This document shows positions 9,636 to 18,498 of a stretch of DNA of 64,000 nucleotides, piece after piece. Every line of letters starts with the position of its first letter. The stretch's first letter is position 1. Position numbers and translations under genes: made by a program. The stretch comes from CALOCV01 sp942491955 (GTDB lineage: Bacteria; Chlamydiota; Chlamydiia; Chlamydiales; CALOCV01), in contig CALOCV010000030.1 of assembly GCA_942491955.1 (NCBI GenBank), positions 1 to 64,000 of the forward strand, read 5' to 3'. Under the pieces are notes generated by a model that searched no databases, was not told the origin of the DNA, and saw only the letters and a program-made list of their open reading frames with translations.

Positions 9636-10062
9636 ATGATTGAATTTGATTTTAAAGAAGAAGAATACGTCATTGAAAATGAAGAAGAATTTAAAGATGT
9701 CATCTCACTAGCGATATCAGAAACATGCTTTCTGTATCCCATCGTATTTATTGCAAATAATGTCGATTTCTTTTTGTTCGATGATGAAGATGGCGTGGGT
9801 CATCTTTCGATGCCCATCGTTAATCTTGCCTCAGAAGGCTTGTATCACGTCCGTAAGATTGCCAAAGAGAAAAAAAATTACTTATGATCTTCCAGAGGGA
9901 CGAGGTTATTTGTATTTAATTTTTGAAAATGGTAAAGTGAAACTTCTTTTTCCTAAAAGAGAGAAAGAAGCCGAAGTCGATTATCAGGAGTTATTAGAGG
10001 CTTTTTTACAATTCCGAGAAAAAGTACGCAGCTTTTTACGAGAAAAACTCCCCATATCTTAG
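9636..10062 (+). pseudogene. Immunity paralogue 4, frameshifted and 3'-truncated
   Basis: Residues 1-75 read from ATG 9636 and match the family (FDDEDGVGHLSMPIVNLASEG). The frame then slips by one base in the AAAGAGAAAAAAAATTAC region near 9865-9880. In the new frame ITYDLPEGRGYLYLIFENGKV and the FREKVRSFLRE helix continue. The gene ends early at TAG 10060-10062, where the usual ILEHPEWGAWVAGEE tail is replaced by duplicated Rhs sequence. The frameshift sits in an A-run and could be real decay, slippage or a sequencing error; the truncation is real rearrangement. Confidence 0.75.
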
Positions 10063-10068
10063 ATCATC

Positions 10069-10983
10069 ATCCCTGAACTTGGCCGTTGGCTCACCCCCGA
10101 TCCCATCGGCTTTCACGATGGATACAACCTCTACGCCTATGTCCACAACAACCCCTTCCTCTATACCGACCTCCACGGACTCTGGGCGTGGGAATTTGCC
10201 AAAGGAGCCACAGGAGCAGGCTTGCAAGTCGTCGGCCTCCGTCTGGTTGTTGCAGGAGTCACCATCCTCTTCCCTCCCGCGGGTCTTGTCCTACAATCCG
10301 CTGTCAATGTCTACGCCATGTACAACATGTACCAGATGGGAAGCACCCTCTACACCATGGGCAGCCATATCGCTACCTCTGGCTATGAAGATGGCCTGGC
10401 CGGCGTAGGACAAGCCATAGAGGACATCGGCAGCGCCTTTGGAGAACTCTCCGCTGAAGATTGGGGAGGGATGGTAGGAGGGATCGCTGCAGGGAAAGGG
10501 ATCAAGATGGCCCAAACCAGGATCTCCCCCTTTAGTAAGCCGCCTACTCTCCAAGGACGTGTCGCCCCCACTACCGCTGGCGCCCTTGCTACAAAGACCT
10601 TCCAAAACACTCTCACCCCCAAAGCGGCCAAGCTTACTACCAAAGCAAGCCCTCTATTTCTTTGCTACTCTCCTAAAATTGCTCAAGGGAATAGAGATTA
10701 TGGAATGATTCATATTCTTATGCGACACTCTTTTGATTCAACATGTAGCGGAGTCTCTCGTTTTCCAAAAGGGTGGGGAGCAACAGAAATTCGAAACGCT
10801 ATCGAAGAAGCTTTGGCCATGGGACAGGGAAATTGGGAACAGGGAAGAAATCATGTGTTAAATGTCAATATGGGTAGAATGATTGGATTCGATACAAACG
10901 GTAATGAAACATCATTATTAAAAATAGTCGTTCATTCTTCAGGCAGAGTAACAACGGCTTATCCATTCACACCTAGGACGTAA
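10069..10983 (+). pseudogene. Orphan Rhs C-terminal (core end plus toxin) cassette
   Basis: A second copy of the 3' part of the rhs gene, starting mid-core at IPELGRWLTPDPIG and running to a TAA at 10981-10983. It is nearly identical to 6838-7470 of the full gene through the hydrophobic and linker regions. It then diverges in the toxin domain: CSGVSRFPKGWGATEIRN, a shorter GNWEQGRNHVLNVNMGR, and an end VTTAYPFTPRT. The frame is closed upstream by the TAG of the truncated immunity gene and there is no good start codon, so it is probably silent. Such orphan modules can recombine into the parent gene through the shared core and swap the toxin. It is followed after 16 bases by an immunity gene. 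Confidence 0.85.
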
Positions 10984-10999
10984 TACAAAAAGGAATCCA

Positions 11000-11492
11000 A
11001 TGATTCATTTAGATTTTGAAGAAGAAGAGTATCTCATTGATGATAGCACAGATCTCAAAACAATAATTTCAACAGCAATAGAACATACGTGTTTTATTTA
11101 TCCGATCGTATTTGTTGTAAATAATATCGATTTTTTTTTATTTGAAGATAAATGTGGTTTAGGTCATTTTTCAATGCCTATTGTTAATTTTGCAGTAGAT
11201 GGTTTGTTCTCTGTTAGACAACTTTTTAAAGAAAAAAAATATATATTTTGATCTTCCAGAAGGAGGAGGGAGTCTCCACCTCGAAATTAATGTAAATCAA
11301 ATAGTTAAACTCACCTTCCCTCCACTTAAAAAAGAAGCCGAAATCGATTATCAGGAGTTATTGGAGGCTTTTTTACAATTCCGAGAAAAAGTACGTAGCT
11401 TTTTACGAGAAAAAACTCCACACATTTTAGAACATCCTGAATGGGGTGCATGGGTAGCTGGTGAAGAACTTCCTAAAGAAATGGAAAGCTAG
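11000..11492 (+). pseudogene. Immunity paralogue 5, partner of the orphan toxin, frameshifted
   Basis: It starts at ATG 11000 with a good AAAAAGGAATCC upstream, directly behind the orphan Rhs toxin cassette. The N-terminal half is the most distinctive of the downstream copies (MIHLDFEEEEYLIDDSTDLK, FAVDGLFSVRQL). The frame breaks in an A8 run near 11230 (AAAGAAAAAAAATATA). In the other frame FDLPEGGGSLHLEINVN and the conserved C-terminus WGAWVAGEELPKEMES follow. Because it sits behind the variant toxin it is the likely cognate antidote of that variant. Loss of function would be tolerable only if the orphan toxin is silent. Confidence 0.75.
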
Positions 11493-11499
11493 AGTTGCT

Positions 11500-11580
11500 G
11501 AAATATCATTATTAAAAATCGTCGCTCGTCCTTCATCAGGGAGTGTAACAACAGCTTATCCATTCACGCCTCCACCATAA
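11500..11580 (+). repeat. Toxin-tail remnant 5 (81 bp)
   Basis: In-frame 81-bp toxin tail ending in TAA at 11578-11580. It lies between immunity paralogues 5 and 6. Confidence 0.85.
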
Positions 11581-11589
11581 GGAAAAGAT

Positions 11590-12078
11590 ATGATTGAATT
11601 TGATTTTAAAGAAGAAGAATACGTCATTGAAAATGAAGAAGAATTTAAAGATGTTATGTCAACAGCAATAGAACATACATGTTTTCTGTATCCAGTTGTA
11701 TTTATTGCAAATAATGTCGATTTCTTTTTGTTTAAAGGTAAAGAGAGATGGAAACATCTTTCAATGCCCATCGTTAATCTTGCATCAGAGGGCTTGTATC
11801 ACGTGCGACGACTACCAGAAAAAAAAAAATTATTTATGATCTTCCAGAGGGACGAGGTTATTTGTATTTAATTTTTGAAAATCATAGAGTCAAACTCTCT
11901 TTTGCCTAAAAGAGAAAAAGAAGCCGAAGTCGATTATCAAGAGTTATTAGAGGCTTTTTTACAATTCCGAGAAAAAGTACGCAGTTTTTTACGAGAAAAA
12001 ACTCCACACATTTTAGAACATCCTGAATGGGGTGCATGGGTAGCTGGTGAAGAACTTCCTAAGGAAATGGAATGCTAG
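11590..12078 (+). pseudogene. Immunity paralogue 6, two compensating frameshifts
   Basis: The copy begins at ATG 11590 and is close to paralogue 2 at the N-terminus. One A appears to be missing from the A-run at 11819-11829, which puts a TAA at 11869-11871 in frame. An extra T near 11900 (TCTCTTTTGCC versus TCTCTTTGCC in the copy at 12176) restores the frame for the conserved C-terminus. As it stands the protein would stop at about residue 93. Slippage on the A-run or an assembly error could explain it. Confidence 0.75.
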
Positions 12079-12085
12079 AGTTGCT

Positions 12086-12166
12086 GAAATATCATTATTA
12101 AAAATAGTTGTTCGTCCTTCATCAGGAAGTATAACAACAGCTTATCCATTCACGCCTCCACCATAA
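12086..12166 (+). repeat. Toxin-tail remnant 6 (81 bp)
   Basis: In-frame 81-bp toxin tail ending in TAA at 12164-12166, nine bases before the next immunity ATG. Confidence 0.85.
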
Positions 12167-12175
12167 GGAAAAGAT

Positions 12176-12613
12176 ATGATTGAATTTGATTTTAAAGAAG
12201 AAGAATACGTCATTGAGAATGAGGAAGAATTTAAAGATGTCATCTCACTAGCGATATCAGAAACATGCTTTCTCTATCCAATTGTATTGATTGCAAATAA
12301 TGTCGATTTCTTTTTGTTCGATGATGAAGATGGCGTGGGTCATCTTTCAATGCCCATCGTCAATCTTGCTTCAGAAGGATTGTATCATGTGCGTAGGCTT
12401 CCAGAGAAAAAAAAAATTACTTATGATCTTCCAGATGGGACAGGTTATTTATATTTAACGCTTGAAAATCACAGGGTCAAACTCTCTTTGCCTGTACGTA
12501 AAAAAGAGGCTGAAGTCGATTATCAGGAGTTATTGAAGGCTTTTTTACAATTCCGAGAAAAAGTGCGCAGTTTTTTACGAGAAAAAACTCCTCATATCTT
12601 AGAACCTGTTTAA
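12176..12613 (+). pseudogene. Immunity paralogue 7, 5' part, split by a mobile element
   Basis: The reading frame is intact from ATG 12176 through LSMPIVNLASEGLYHVRRLP and FREKVRSFLREKTPHILE. It then runs into the left inverted repeat of an IS5-like element at 12602 and stops at 12613. The missing tail (EHPYWGAWVAGEEH) is found beyond the insertion at 14063-14140. The last third of the protein is therefore lost unless the fusion end is tolerated. Confidence 0.85.
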
Positions 12614-13462
12614 AATCTTTTTAAAAGAAGAACTACAAATGCTAAGACTACCATAGTTAAGCTAGTATTTAGCTTTCTTTCACAGTTTTTCCATAATCTT
12701 CTACACTTTTCAAGCCAGCTAAAAGAACGTTCCACAACCCATCTTTTGGGAATCACTTTAAAAGTATGCAATTCATTTCTCTTGGCTATTTCTACTGGAC
12801 AACCCAATATCTCTTGAATACCATCTGAAAATGGTTCTCCAGAGTATCCTCCATCAGCTAAAACGTTTTTTTACTTCAGATAAAAAACTCTTCTTCAATG
12901 AACATGCTTCTAGCGCTCCTTTCCTATCTGTAATATTTGCTGTAGTTATATGAATTGCATGAGGTAATCCTTGGGTGTCTACAGCGATGTGTCGTTTTAT
13001 CCCTGAAATTTTTTTTCCTGCATCATACCCTTTACTCTCAGCTGTATCGGTATTTTTAACGCTTTGCGCATCAATTATTATAAAACTGGTTTTCTCTTTC
13101 CGACCATTGTTTTGTCGGACCTCTCCAACCATTTTTTTTTAAAACTTTCTCAAGGATGCTTTCTGAATTATCATCGCTTTCTTTCCATAACTTGAAATAG
13201 TAATAGCAAAGTTCCCATTTAGGATATTCTTTTGGCAACATACGCCACTGACAGCCACTTTTTAAAACATATAAAATTCCACAAAAAATATCAAAAAGGT
13301 CTACGGTTCTAGGGCGTGTTTTTTTTCGCACAGACTCAAGCAAAGGTTTGATTTTGTCAAATTGCTTTCGAGAAATATCGCTTGGATAAGAGTGAGCCAT
13401 CATTGCCTCCAAAGTTTTGAAAGCAATTTTTATACAGGATTAGAAAGATTTTAAACAGATTC
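12602..13462 (-). mobile_element. IS5-family insertion sequence (861 bp)
   Basis: The left end GAACCTGTTTAAAATCTTT (12602-12620) is the inverted complement of 13444-13462 with one mismatch. TTA flanks both sides (12599-12601 and 13463-13465), consistent with the 3-bp TNA target duplications known for IS1031-type IS5 elements. The transposase gene fills the minus strand. Confidence 0.8.
12610..13403 (-). pseudogene. IS5-family transposase in three frames
   Basis: Part one (13403 down to about 13135) has MAHSYPSDISRKQFDKIKP and GCQWRMLPKEYPKW, typical of the IS5 N-terminal DUF4096-like domain. Part two (13132-12854) has the first catalytic aspartate in FIIIDAQSVKN plus KKISGIKRHIAVDTQG. Part three (to 12610) has ADGGYSGEPF and KRWVVERSFSWLEKCRRLWKNCER with the catalytic glutamate. 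The first frame change is at an A9 run (13132-13140 on the plus strand as T9), where programmed frameshifting is known for this family. The second is at an A7 run near 12865. Neither junction is proof of inactivation, but two shifts make an active enzyme less likely. Confidence 0.8.
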
Positions 13463-13497
13463 TTAAGAAACTTGGTTGACATATCTCAGCAATAAAA

Positions 13498-13778
13498 ACT
13501 ACCACAGAGCCCACAGAGAGCACAGAGAGAGGGTTATATTTTCATTCGACGAATACCTTCTACCAATCGTTTCACATTAAAATTGATCAGCAATCCTCGG
13601 GCACAAGTTCCATAGAGCTTTAAATAAGATAGTCGTTGTGCTTCGTGTATTAGAGCTATTCCATTCACAGATTTAATTTCTATAATTACCTGATCCTCTA
13701 CAACTTCTTCAGACATTTCTGGATGCACTAAACAATCTATATGTCCTCCCTCTGTGTTCTCTGTGGGCTCTGTGGTAG
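13498..13778. repeat. CACAGAG-rich inverted repeats flanking a GxxExxY fragment
   Basis: The arms at 13498-13532 and 13748-13778 are inverted copies built from ACTACCACAGAGCCCACAGA and further CACAGAG units. They bracket the GxxExxY remnant exactly. CACAGAG tracts next to GxxExxY genes are a pattern I recall from other bacteria, with unknown meaning. Confidence 0.75.
13534..13752 (-). pseudogene. GxxExxY protein, C-terminal half
   Basis: Minus-strand reading gives HIDCLVHPEMSEEVVEDQ, then VIIEIKSV, HEAQRLSYLKL and GLLINFNVKRLVEGIRR. These match the second half of GxxExxY-family proteins (about 120-130 residues in full; the family has a nuclease-like fold and unknown role). The N-terminal half with the GxxExxY motif itself is missing and the reading frame begins inside the CACAGAG repeat, so the gene is truncated. 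A GTG at 13728 is the only start-like codon. Confidence 0.75.
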
Positions 13779-13782
13779 TTTA

Positions 13783-14062
13783 TTTTCTAAAAACTCGTTC
13801 AAAACTGTTTTACGAATAAAACGACAAAAGCAAGGATGACCATATGTAAACTGGTTTTTCAAACATATGAAATGCCACAAATTACATCATATAAGTCGAC
13901 CGCTCTAGGACGTGTTTTTTTTCTTGCAGATTCCAGAAGAGGTTTAATTTTGTTAAACTGTTCACGATCCATATCGCTAGGATAGCAATGGGGCATAAAA
14001 TACCTACAATTGTCTTGGAAAATAATTGTTTATACAGGATTAGAAAGATTTTAAACAGGTTC
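13783..14062 (-). mobile_element. Internally deleted second IS5-like copy
   Basis: Read on the minus strand, 13997 downwards gives MPHCYPSDMDREQFNKIKP and KKTRPRAVDLYDVICGISYV, a diverged N-terminus of the same transposase. It then jumps to a copy of its last residues (MVILAFVVLFVKQF). The middle is deleted. The outer end 14044-14062 is a perfect inverted match to 12602-12620 and is followed by TTA at 14063-14065. Confidence 0.75.
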
Positions 14063-14140
14063 TTAGAACATCCTTATTGGGGTGCATGGGTAGCAGGTGA
14101 AGAACACGCTTATGACAAGGAGTGGATCCAGAGTTCTTGA
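14063..14140 (+). pseudogene. 3' part of immunity paralogue 7
   Basis: TTA GAA CAT CCT TAT TGG continues the interrupted immunity gene (LEHPYWGAWVAGEEHAYDK) and ends at TGA 14138-14140. The end differs from the EELPKEME tail of the other copies. This makes it the native terminal member of the array rather than a recent duplicate. Confidence 0.8.
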
Positions 14141-14413
14141 GATATCGCGATACAAAGAGGAGACGTAGAGCACTAAAAAGCGTGGGAAGAGAGGGATGTG
14201 AGGTATATAGCGAATAGGATTCAAAATCGGGATTTTGCATGGATCCTTATCTATGCAATCTTTTGTTTGACCTCTACAGGATATCCCAGTTCTTCCAAAA
14301 CTTTTTCATTGATTTTTGTGCACGAAGTTTATGTGGGTTTGTATTGAATCCTATTGAGGGTTTAAAAGAAAGCGGCCTGCGCTCTTGTTAAAAAAATAAA
14401 AAAAATATTGCTA
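14141..14413. other. Gap before the T3SS operon, no gene seen
   Basis: No reading frame with a plausible product was seen on either strand. The region is AT-rich and ends in the A-rich run before the promoter at 14414. Confidence 0.5.
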
Positions 14414-14422
14414 TGCTATAAT
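14414..14422 (+). promoter_or_regulatory. Extended -10 promoter of the translocon operon
   Basis: TGCTATAAT is a perfect extended -10 element. No good -35 lies at the usual distance. The leader of about 110 bases contains a GATAAG/CTTATC hairpin and a GCCCC/GGGGC stem. The same TGnTATAAT form recurs at 50648. Confidence 0.6.
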
Positions 14423-14539
14423 GATAAGAGAGGGGTGTGCTTCTGCTTATCTTATATCGCTTTTTTTCGATAAATGCCCCCTTTTCTTGAAATAAGCAGG
14501 GGCAATCATTTATTAAGTATTTAACTAAGAGGGATTTTT

Positions 14540-17035
14540 ATGACCAATCCCATCAATCCGTTAGAACCTAGCGATATCCCCCCTATTCCACCTAGCGAAA
14601 TTCCATCGATTAACGAACCTGCTCAAGGCGAGAGTGACACCATCGGAGCCTTTACCGACCCCGATTCCTTTTTTATCACCAATGCGAGCTCTTTTCTTCC
14701 TCTTCCCGATGATATCGATATTTTGACCTATTTAAAGCTTTTGGGGGATAGTATCCTTGAGTTCCAAAATGAGCTCCGCGTCTCTACCCGTTCTACCCTC
14801 GACCAACGGGCTCTTTTCCGCGGTGCCATTGTTAATGTTTTCCAAAATTTTTCCCTTCTACTCGATGCTCTAAAAGATATCGTTGAAGAAGGAGAACAAC
14901 TCGTTGATGAAGCCAATGAAGACATCGATGCTGTGAATCAAAGTACCGATGCCCACAACGCAGCACTTGCGACCGATCAACAACAACTCGAAGCCATGCA
15001 AACCGTTATTGATAATTACAATACCGCTCTACAAGCTTGGAGAGATTGTGCATCAGGTTGTGGTGCTCTTATCCTTGCATGGGTCCAAGCAGCGACCTTC
15101 TACAATGTGCAAAGAGCCTCTTACAATACTTACCGCAATACCAGAAATCCCGAAATTGCCGACTACAACGACGCTCTTGGAGAATATGCGTTCCAGCGCC
15201 TCTTTCAAAATGGAGATATTTTCTCCTACAATCAAGACCATGCCCAAACACCCGGATTCGTCCCGATCCACTTAATGCAAGGAACGAATCCCGATGAAGT
15301 TCCTGAACTTCCTGCATACAGTTCGGTATCGATTCCCGGTAATCCCTTATCTACTGACCCCAATACCCTCCCCCTCCTAGATCCCATCTCGCAAGCAGAA
15401 ATCGATGAAGCAACGACTCCAGTAACAAAGCCCCCTAATCTAACGTTTGAAGGAAACCTAGACATCGTTAACCAAGGACTCCTGCCCTTTCTTATCCCCG
15501 CTCTCAATTTTGCAAATCAACTAGTCACCGTTCTCGATGCACAAGAACGGTTTGATCCCGATGATGAACTCGAATCGGCACGCGATAAGCTGCTTCCTCC
15601 TGCCTTCTTCAATCAACAGACTGAGGCTATTTTAAAAACCGATACGGGTGCAGGCAGTAATATCGGCCTGACACAGGTGACTTTGACAGCCAATGATGCC
15701 GTTCTTGAAGGAATTATCTCTCGGTCATTGATCGAAAACGTTTTCCGACAACAACAACTCAAATTAGAATCCTCTTTTTTCGGTCAGACACAATTGATTT
15801 TAGCCAGTGTTTTTGGAACTAACTTGTTACGCGCCATTCCACCAGGATTGAGCATCATTAGCCCTCAACTCCCTAACGTAACCGCGAATTCTCCCATTTT
15901 TTCTATTGTCTTTGCCCTCTCCTTTAGCAATCGGGTCCAAGAAATCATTGAACAAGGGGTTTTAGGGGGTGCTATCGAAGACCTCATTGCGAATGCTCCC
16001 CAATTGCAATCGCTTTCTGCAGGGCAAAAAGCCGATATACAGAATGATCTTTCCAATACTGCCACCACCTCGTTCATTCTCGTTTCTGCAGGTCTTCTCG
16101 CTCGCACACTGGGCCTTCCCTCTCTTGTCTCTCAACTTCTAGCGACATTCGGCATCCTTTCACCCTCCCAACAAAAAAGCCTATTCTCTGGCGAGGAAGA
16201 TACTCTAACGCTGCGTCAACAGCAGCGAGAAGATTTGTTGAATCGATTTGTTAACCAAGGATTTGGACCCAATGAAGCACAATTTTTGAGTGCAACCGCT
16301 GTTGATAATCTCAACCGAGGTTTTATTAATCCTCTTCTCTTTCCCATTACTCAAGACAATCTTCGGGTCGATGCTCTCTCCTCAAATCTAGCAAGTGGGC
16401 TCGTCTTTAAAGGCATTCCATCACCAAGAGCACAATCCATTGCCGAAGCAGCGGTACAAAGTGTCCTCGGAGGAGGAACTTCTTTCAATCGCCTCACCTC
16501 TCTCCGCGATGCACTCCGCACGGCTCTACGAGCAGAAGGAGTTCCCGGTTCGACAGCGGAAGAGGTCTCGAATGCAGCCGACTTCGAAGGAAATCTAACA
16601 GACCCTCTTGCTAACGTTCCCGTTGGAAGCCTAACGCCAGAACAACTCATTAATACGGTCGGAGAAAGAGTTTCTGCTCTTCTCGACCCTGTATTAGGAT
16701 CCAAATTAACGGGGCAGATCCGTGAAGAAATCACCCGTTCTCTTGCAGGAACCGAGCCTGCTGGTATCGAAGCTGTCAAAGATGAGAAAACTCCATTTTC
16801 TCTAACAAGCCTTCTTCGCGATCACAGAATTGCCGATGAGTCATCGGCTACTGCTGAAGCCAAAGAGAACCAAGCGGCCGCATTCCAAGAAAAAATGGCC
16901 CCTCATCACAATCTTTATGAGCTCGAAAGGAGGATGATCGATCCAGCAAATATCTACCTATTTATGTACTCCAGCGCGATGAATTTGGGCCTAGAACCCA
17001 AAGAATGGAAGCAATCCATTGATATTCAGGCATAA
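14540..17035 (+). CDS. Large protein at the head of the T3SS translocon operon, unknown function
   Basis: An 831-residue protein starting at ATG 14540 behind AGAGGGA. The first 30 residues are rich in proline and acidic residues (PSDIPPIPPSEIP), as seen in secreted T3SS substrates. A coiled-coil-like region spans about residues 115-165 (DIVEEGEQLVDEANEDID), then a hydrophobic stretch CGALILAWVQAATFY near 178-192. The remainder is alanine-, leucine- and glutamine-rich helical sequence. No family was recognised with certainty. Its place as first gene of an operon with SycD chaperones and CopB suggests an exported translocon component or effector (inference). A 160-base gap with a possible internal promoter separates it from the next gene. 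Confidence 0.7.
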   Translation: MTNPINPLEPSDIPPIPPSEIPSINEPAQGESDTIGAFTDPDSFFITNASSFLPLPDDIDILTYLKLLGDSILEFQNELRVSTRSTLDQRALFRGAIVNVFQNFSLLLDALKDIVEEGEQLVDEANEDIDAVNQSTDAHNAALATDQQQLEAMQTVIDNYNTALQAWRDCASGCGALILAWVQAATFYNVQRASYNTYRNTRNPEIADYNDALGEYAFQRLFQNGDIFSYNQDHAQTPGFVPIHLMQGTNPDEVPELPAYSSVSIPGNPLSTDPNTLPLLDPISQAEIDEATTPVTKPPNLTFEGNLDIVNQGLLPFLIPALNFANQLVTVLDAQERFDPDDELESARDKLLPPAFFNQQTEAILKTDTGAGSNIGLTQVTLTANDAVLEGIISRSLIENVFRQQQLKLESSFFGQTQLILASVFGTNLLRAIPPGLSIISPQLPNVTANSPIFSIVFALSFSNRVQEIIEQGVLGGAIEDLIANAPQLQSLSAGQKADIQNDLSNTATTSFILVSAGLLARTLGLPSLVSQLLATFGILSPSQQKSLFSGEEDTLTLRQQQREDLLNRFVNQGFGPNEAQFLSATAVDNLNRGFINPLLFPITQDNLRVDALSSNLASGLVFKGIPSPRAQSIAEAAVQSVLGGGTSFNRLTSLRDALRTALRAEGVPGSTAEEVSNAADFEGNLTDPLANVPVGSLTPEQLINTVGERVSALLDPVLGSKLTGQIREEITRSLAGTEPAGIEAVKDEKTPFSLTSLLRDHRIADESSATAEAKENQAAAFQEKMAPHHNLYELERRMIDPANIYLFMYSSAMNLGLEPKEWKQSIDIQA

Positions 17036-17195
17036 AAAATAGCCAAAAACAAGGGGAAATCTGATGCAATTGATTGAAATAAATATTTTATTTGTATTAA
17101 AATAGATGTAGAGGGGTAGATACCGTTCTCGTATTCTTTTCTTTTCCTATCATTCCCATCTTTTTAAAGAAAATCTGGTAATTAAGGAGTCATTT

Positions 17196-18482
17196 ATGAC
17201 GATTTTTGTTGAAGGCCTTGGCGAAGTCCAAATCGTCAATAACGAATATACCCACCCTGATGTCGGACGTGAGTACAAGCGACAAATCGCAGTGCTGACG
17301 GATATTTTTGCCCGCCGACCCTCCGTTACAGGAACCGACGCAAGCACTTCCTTTTCGGCTGCAGATCACGACGCCATTGTCAATGCCATAAAGGCACTTC
17401 GAAACCTTGCGCAAAATGGTTTGGAACGAAACGTCGTTTTGGGAAATCCAAATTCCCCAACAGAGCGTTTTTTCCTCACGACAGAAATGGCAAATAACCT
17501 CGATCTCGTCCTCCGTTCTCTCAAAATAGCAGGCATCACTACCCCTCCAGCCGCTCTTAACGGTGTAGATAAAAAAAATGCCGTTATCAATTGGATCGAC
17601 CTCGCTGGATTTGGTGTGGCAGAAATCTTGCAAAGCGCTGTCAGTGCAGGCATCAATAACCGTTCTATCCAAAGCCTTTTAGAACTCGAGTATGTAAAAA
17701 CGGGAAATGATGTGATTTTTACGGCTCTTACCAATCTTGAAGAGGCTCTTGGGATCACAAAAGAGGTCCTAGAGACCTTAGAACAAGTACAAGCGCTGCG
17801 CAATCAAGTGGCGCTACAAAGCCTTCCCACATTGAGCGCATTCCTGGAAGAAAATTTTCCCCAACTTCTCCCTCAAGGGTCGGGTCTTCCTGTTGTCGAT
17901 GGAGACCTCTGGGTAACCCAATACTCGGCAGCGCTAGCCGATTACGTCAAACTCGTTGTACCGAGTTATACAGGAGATCCCAATCAACTTGCATTTAGCA
18001 TTTTTGATCTACGCGCCAAGCTCAATAGCCAACTTCTTCGCCTGGAACAAGTAAGCCCAGAAAATACCCGCAGTGTGGAAGGAACGCTCGCATTTAATAT
18101 CAACGAAATCATTAAAGCAATCAGCCTGGTATTTACCAGCCGTACCATTGTATCGGGAGGCACATCTCTCGTCTTCCACGACATCAACTCTCCTCCATCC
18201 GCTCTTCGACGAGCAGCCATTAACTTTCTCCTCGTTAACACGGGCGAAGAGCAGCTACTCAGCGCAACATTTCAATCGCTTCGCGAGGAACTCAACGCCG
18301 ATTTCAACTTAGAAAACTCGATTAGCACAGCAATCACTTCAGCAGAATCGCTGAATGATACGCAAAAGCAGGATGTTCGACGGTTTTTGTTTGTTTTTGA
18401 AGAATTTTATAAATCAGCAAGTGCCGTATTAACAAAAATGTCGCAAATCATCGATAAATTTGCTCAAAATATTGCAAGGTAA
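17196..18482 (+). CDS. Helical hypothetical protein in T3SS operon
   Basis: A 428-residue protein with ATG at 17196 after a good TTAAGGAG. Predicted by eye to be mainly helical, with amphipathic heptads (NLEEALGITKEVLETLEQVQAL) near residues 175-210 and repeated Leu/Ala/Asn-rich segments. No signal peptide, membrane helix or catalytic motif was seen. The next gene starts 16 bases after its stop. The context points to a structural or exported T3SS component. Low cysteine content and the lack of a hydrophobic N-terminus fit a T3SS substrate. I do not recognise a homologue. Confidence 0.7.
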   Translation: MTIFVEGLGEVQIVNNEYTHPDVGREYKRQIAVLTDIFARRPSVTGTDASTSFSAADHDAIVNAIKALRNLAQNGLERNVVLGNPNSPTERFFLTTEMANNLDLVLRSLKIAGITTPPAALNGVDKKNAVINWIDLAGFGVAEILQSAVSAGINNRSIQSLLELEYVKTGNDVIFTALTNLEEALGITKEVLETLEQVQALRNQVALQSLPTLSAFLEENFPQLLPQGSGLPVVDGDLWVTQYSAALADYVKLVVPSYTGDPNQLAFSIFDLRAKLNSQLLRLEQVSPENTRSVEGTLAFNINEIIKAISLVFTSRTIVSGGTSLVFHDINSPPSALRRAAINFLLVNTGEEQLLSATFQSLREELNADFNLENSISTAITSAESLNDTQKQDVRRFLFVFEEFYKSASAVLTKMSQIIDKFAQNIAR

Positions 18483-18498
18483 TGTAAGGAGAAACAGT

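Noticed and set aside
7747..12613. Regularly spaced repeats that might look like a CRISPR or tandem satellite
   Set aside because: The units are about 600 bp, are coding, and consist of immunity genes and toxin tails; there are no short direct repeats with unique spacers.
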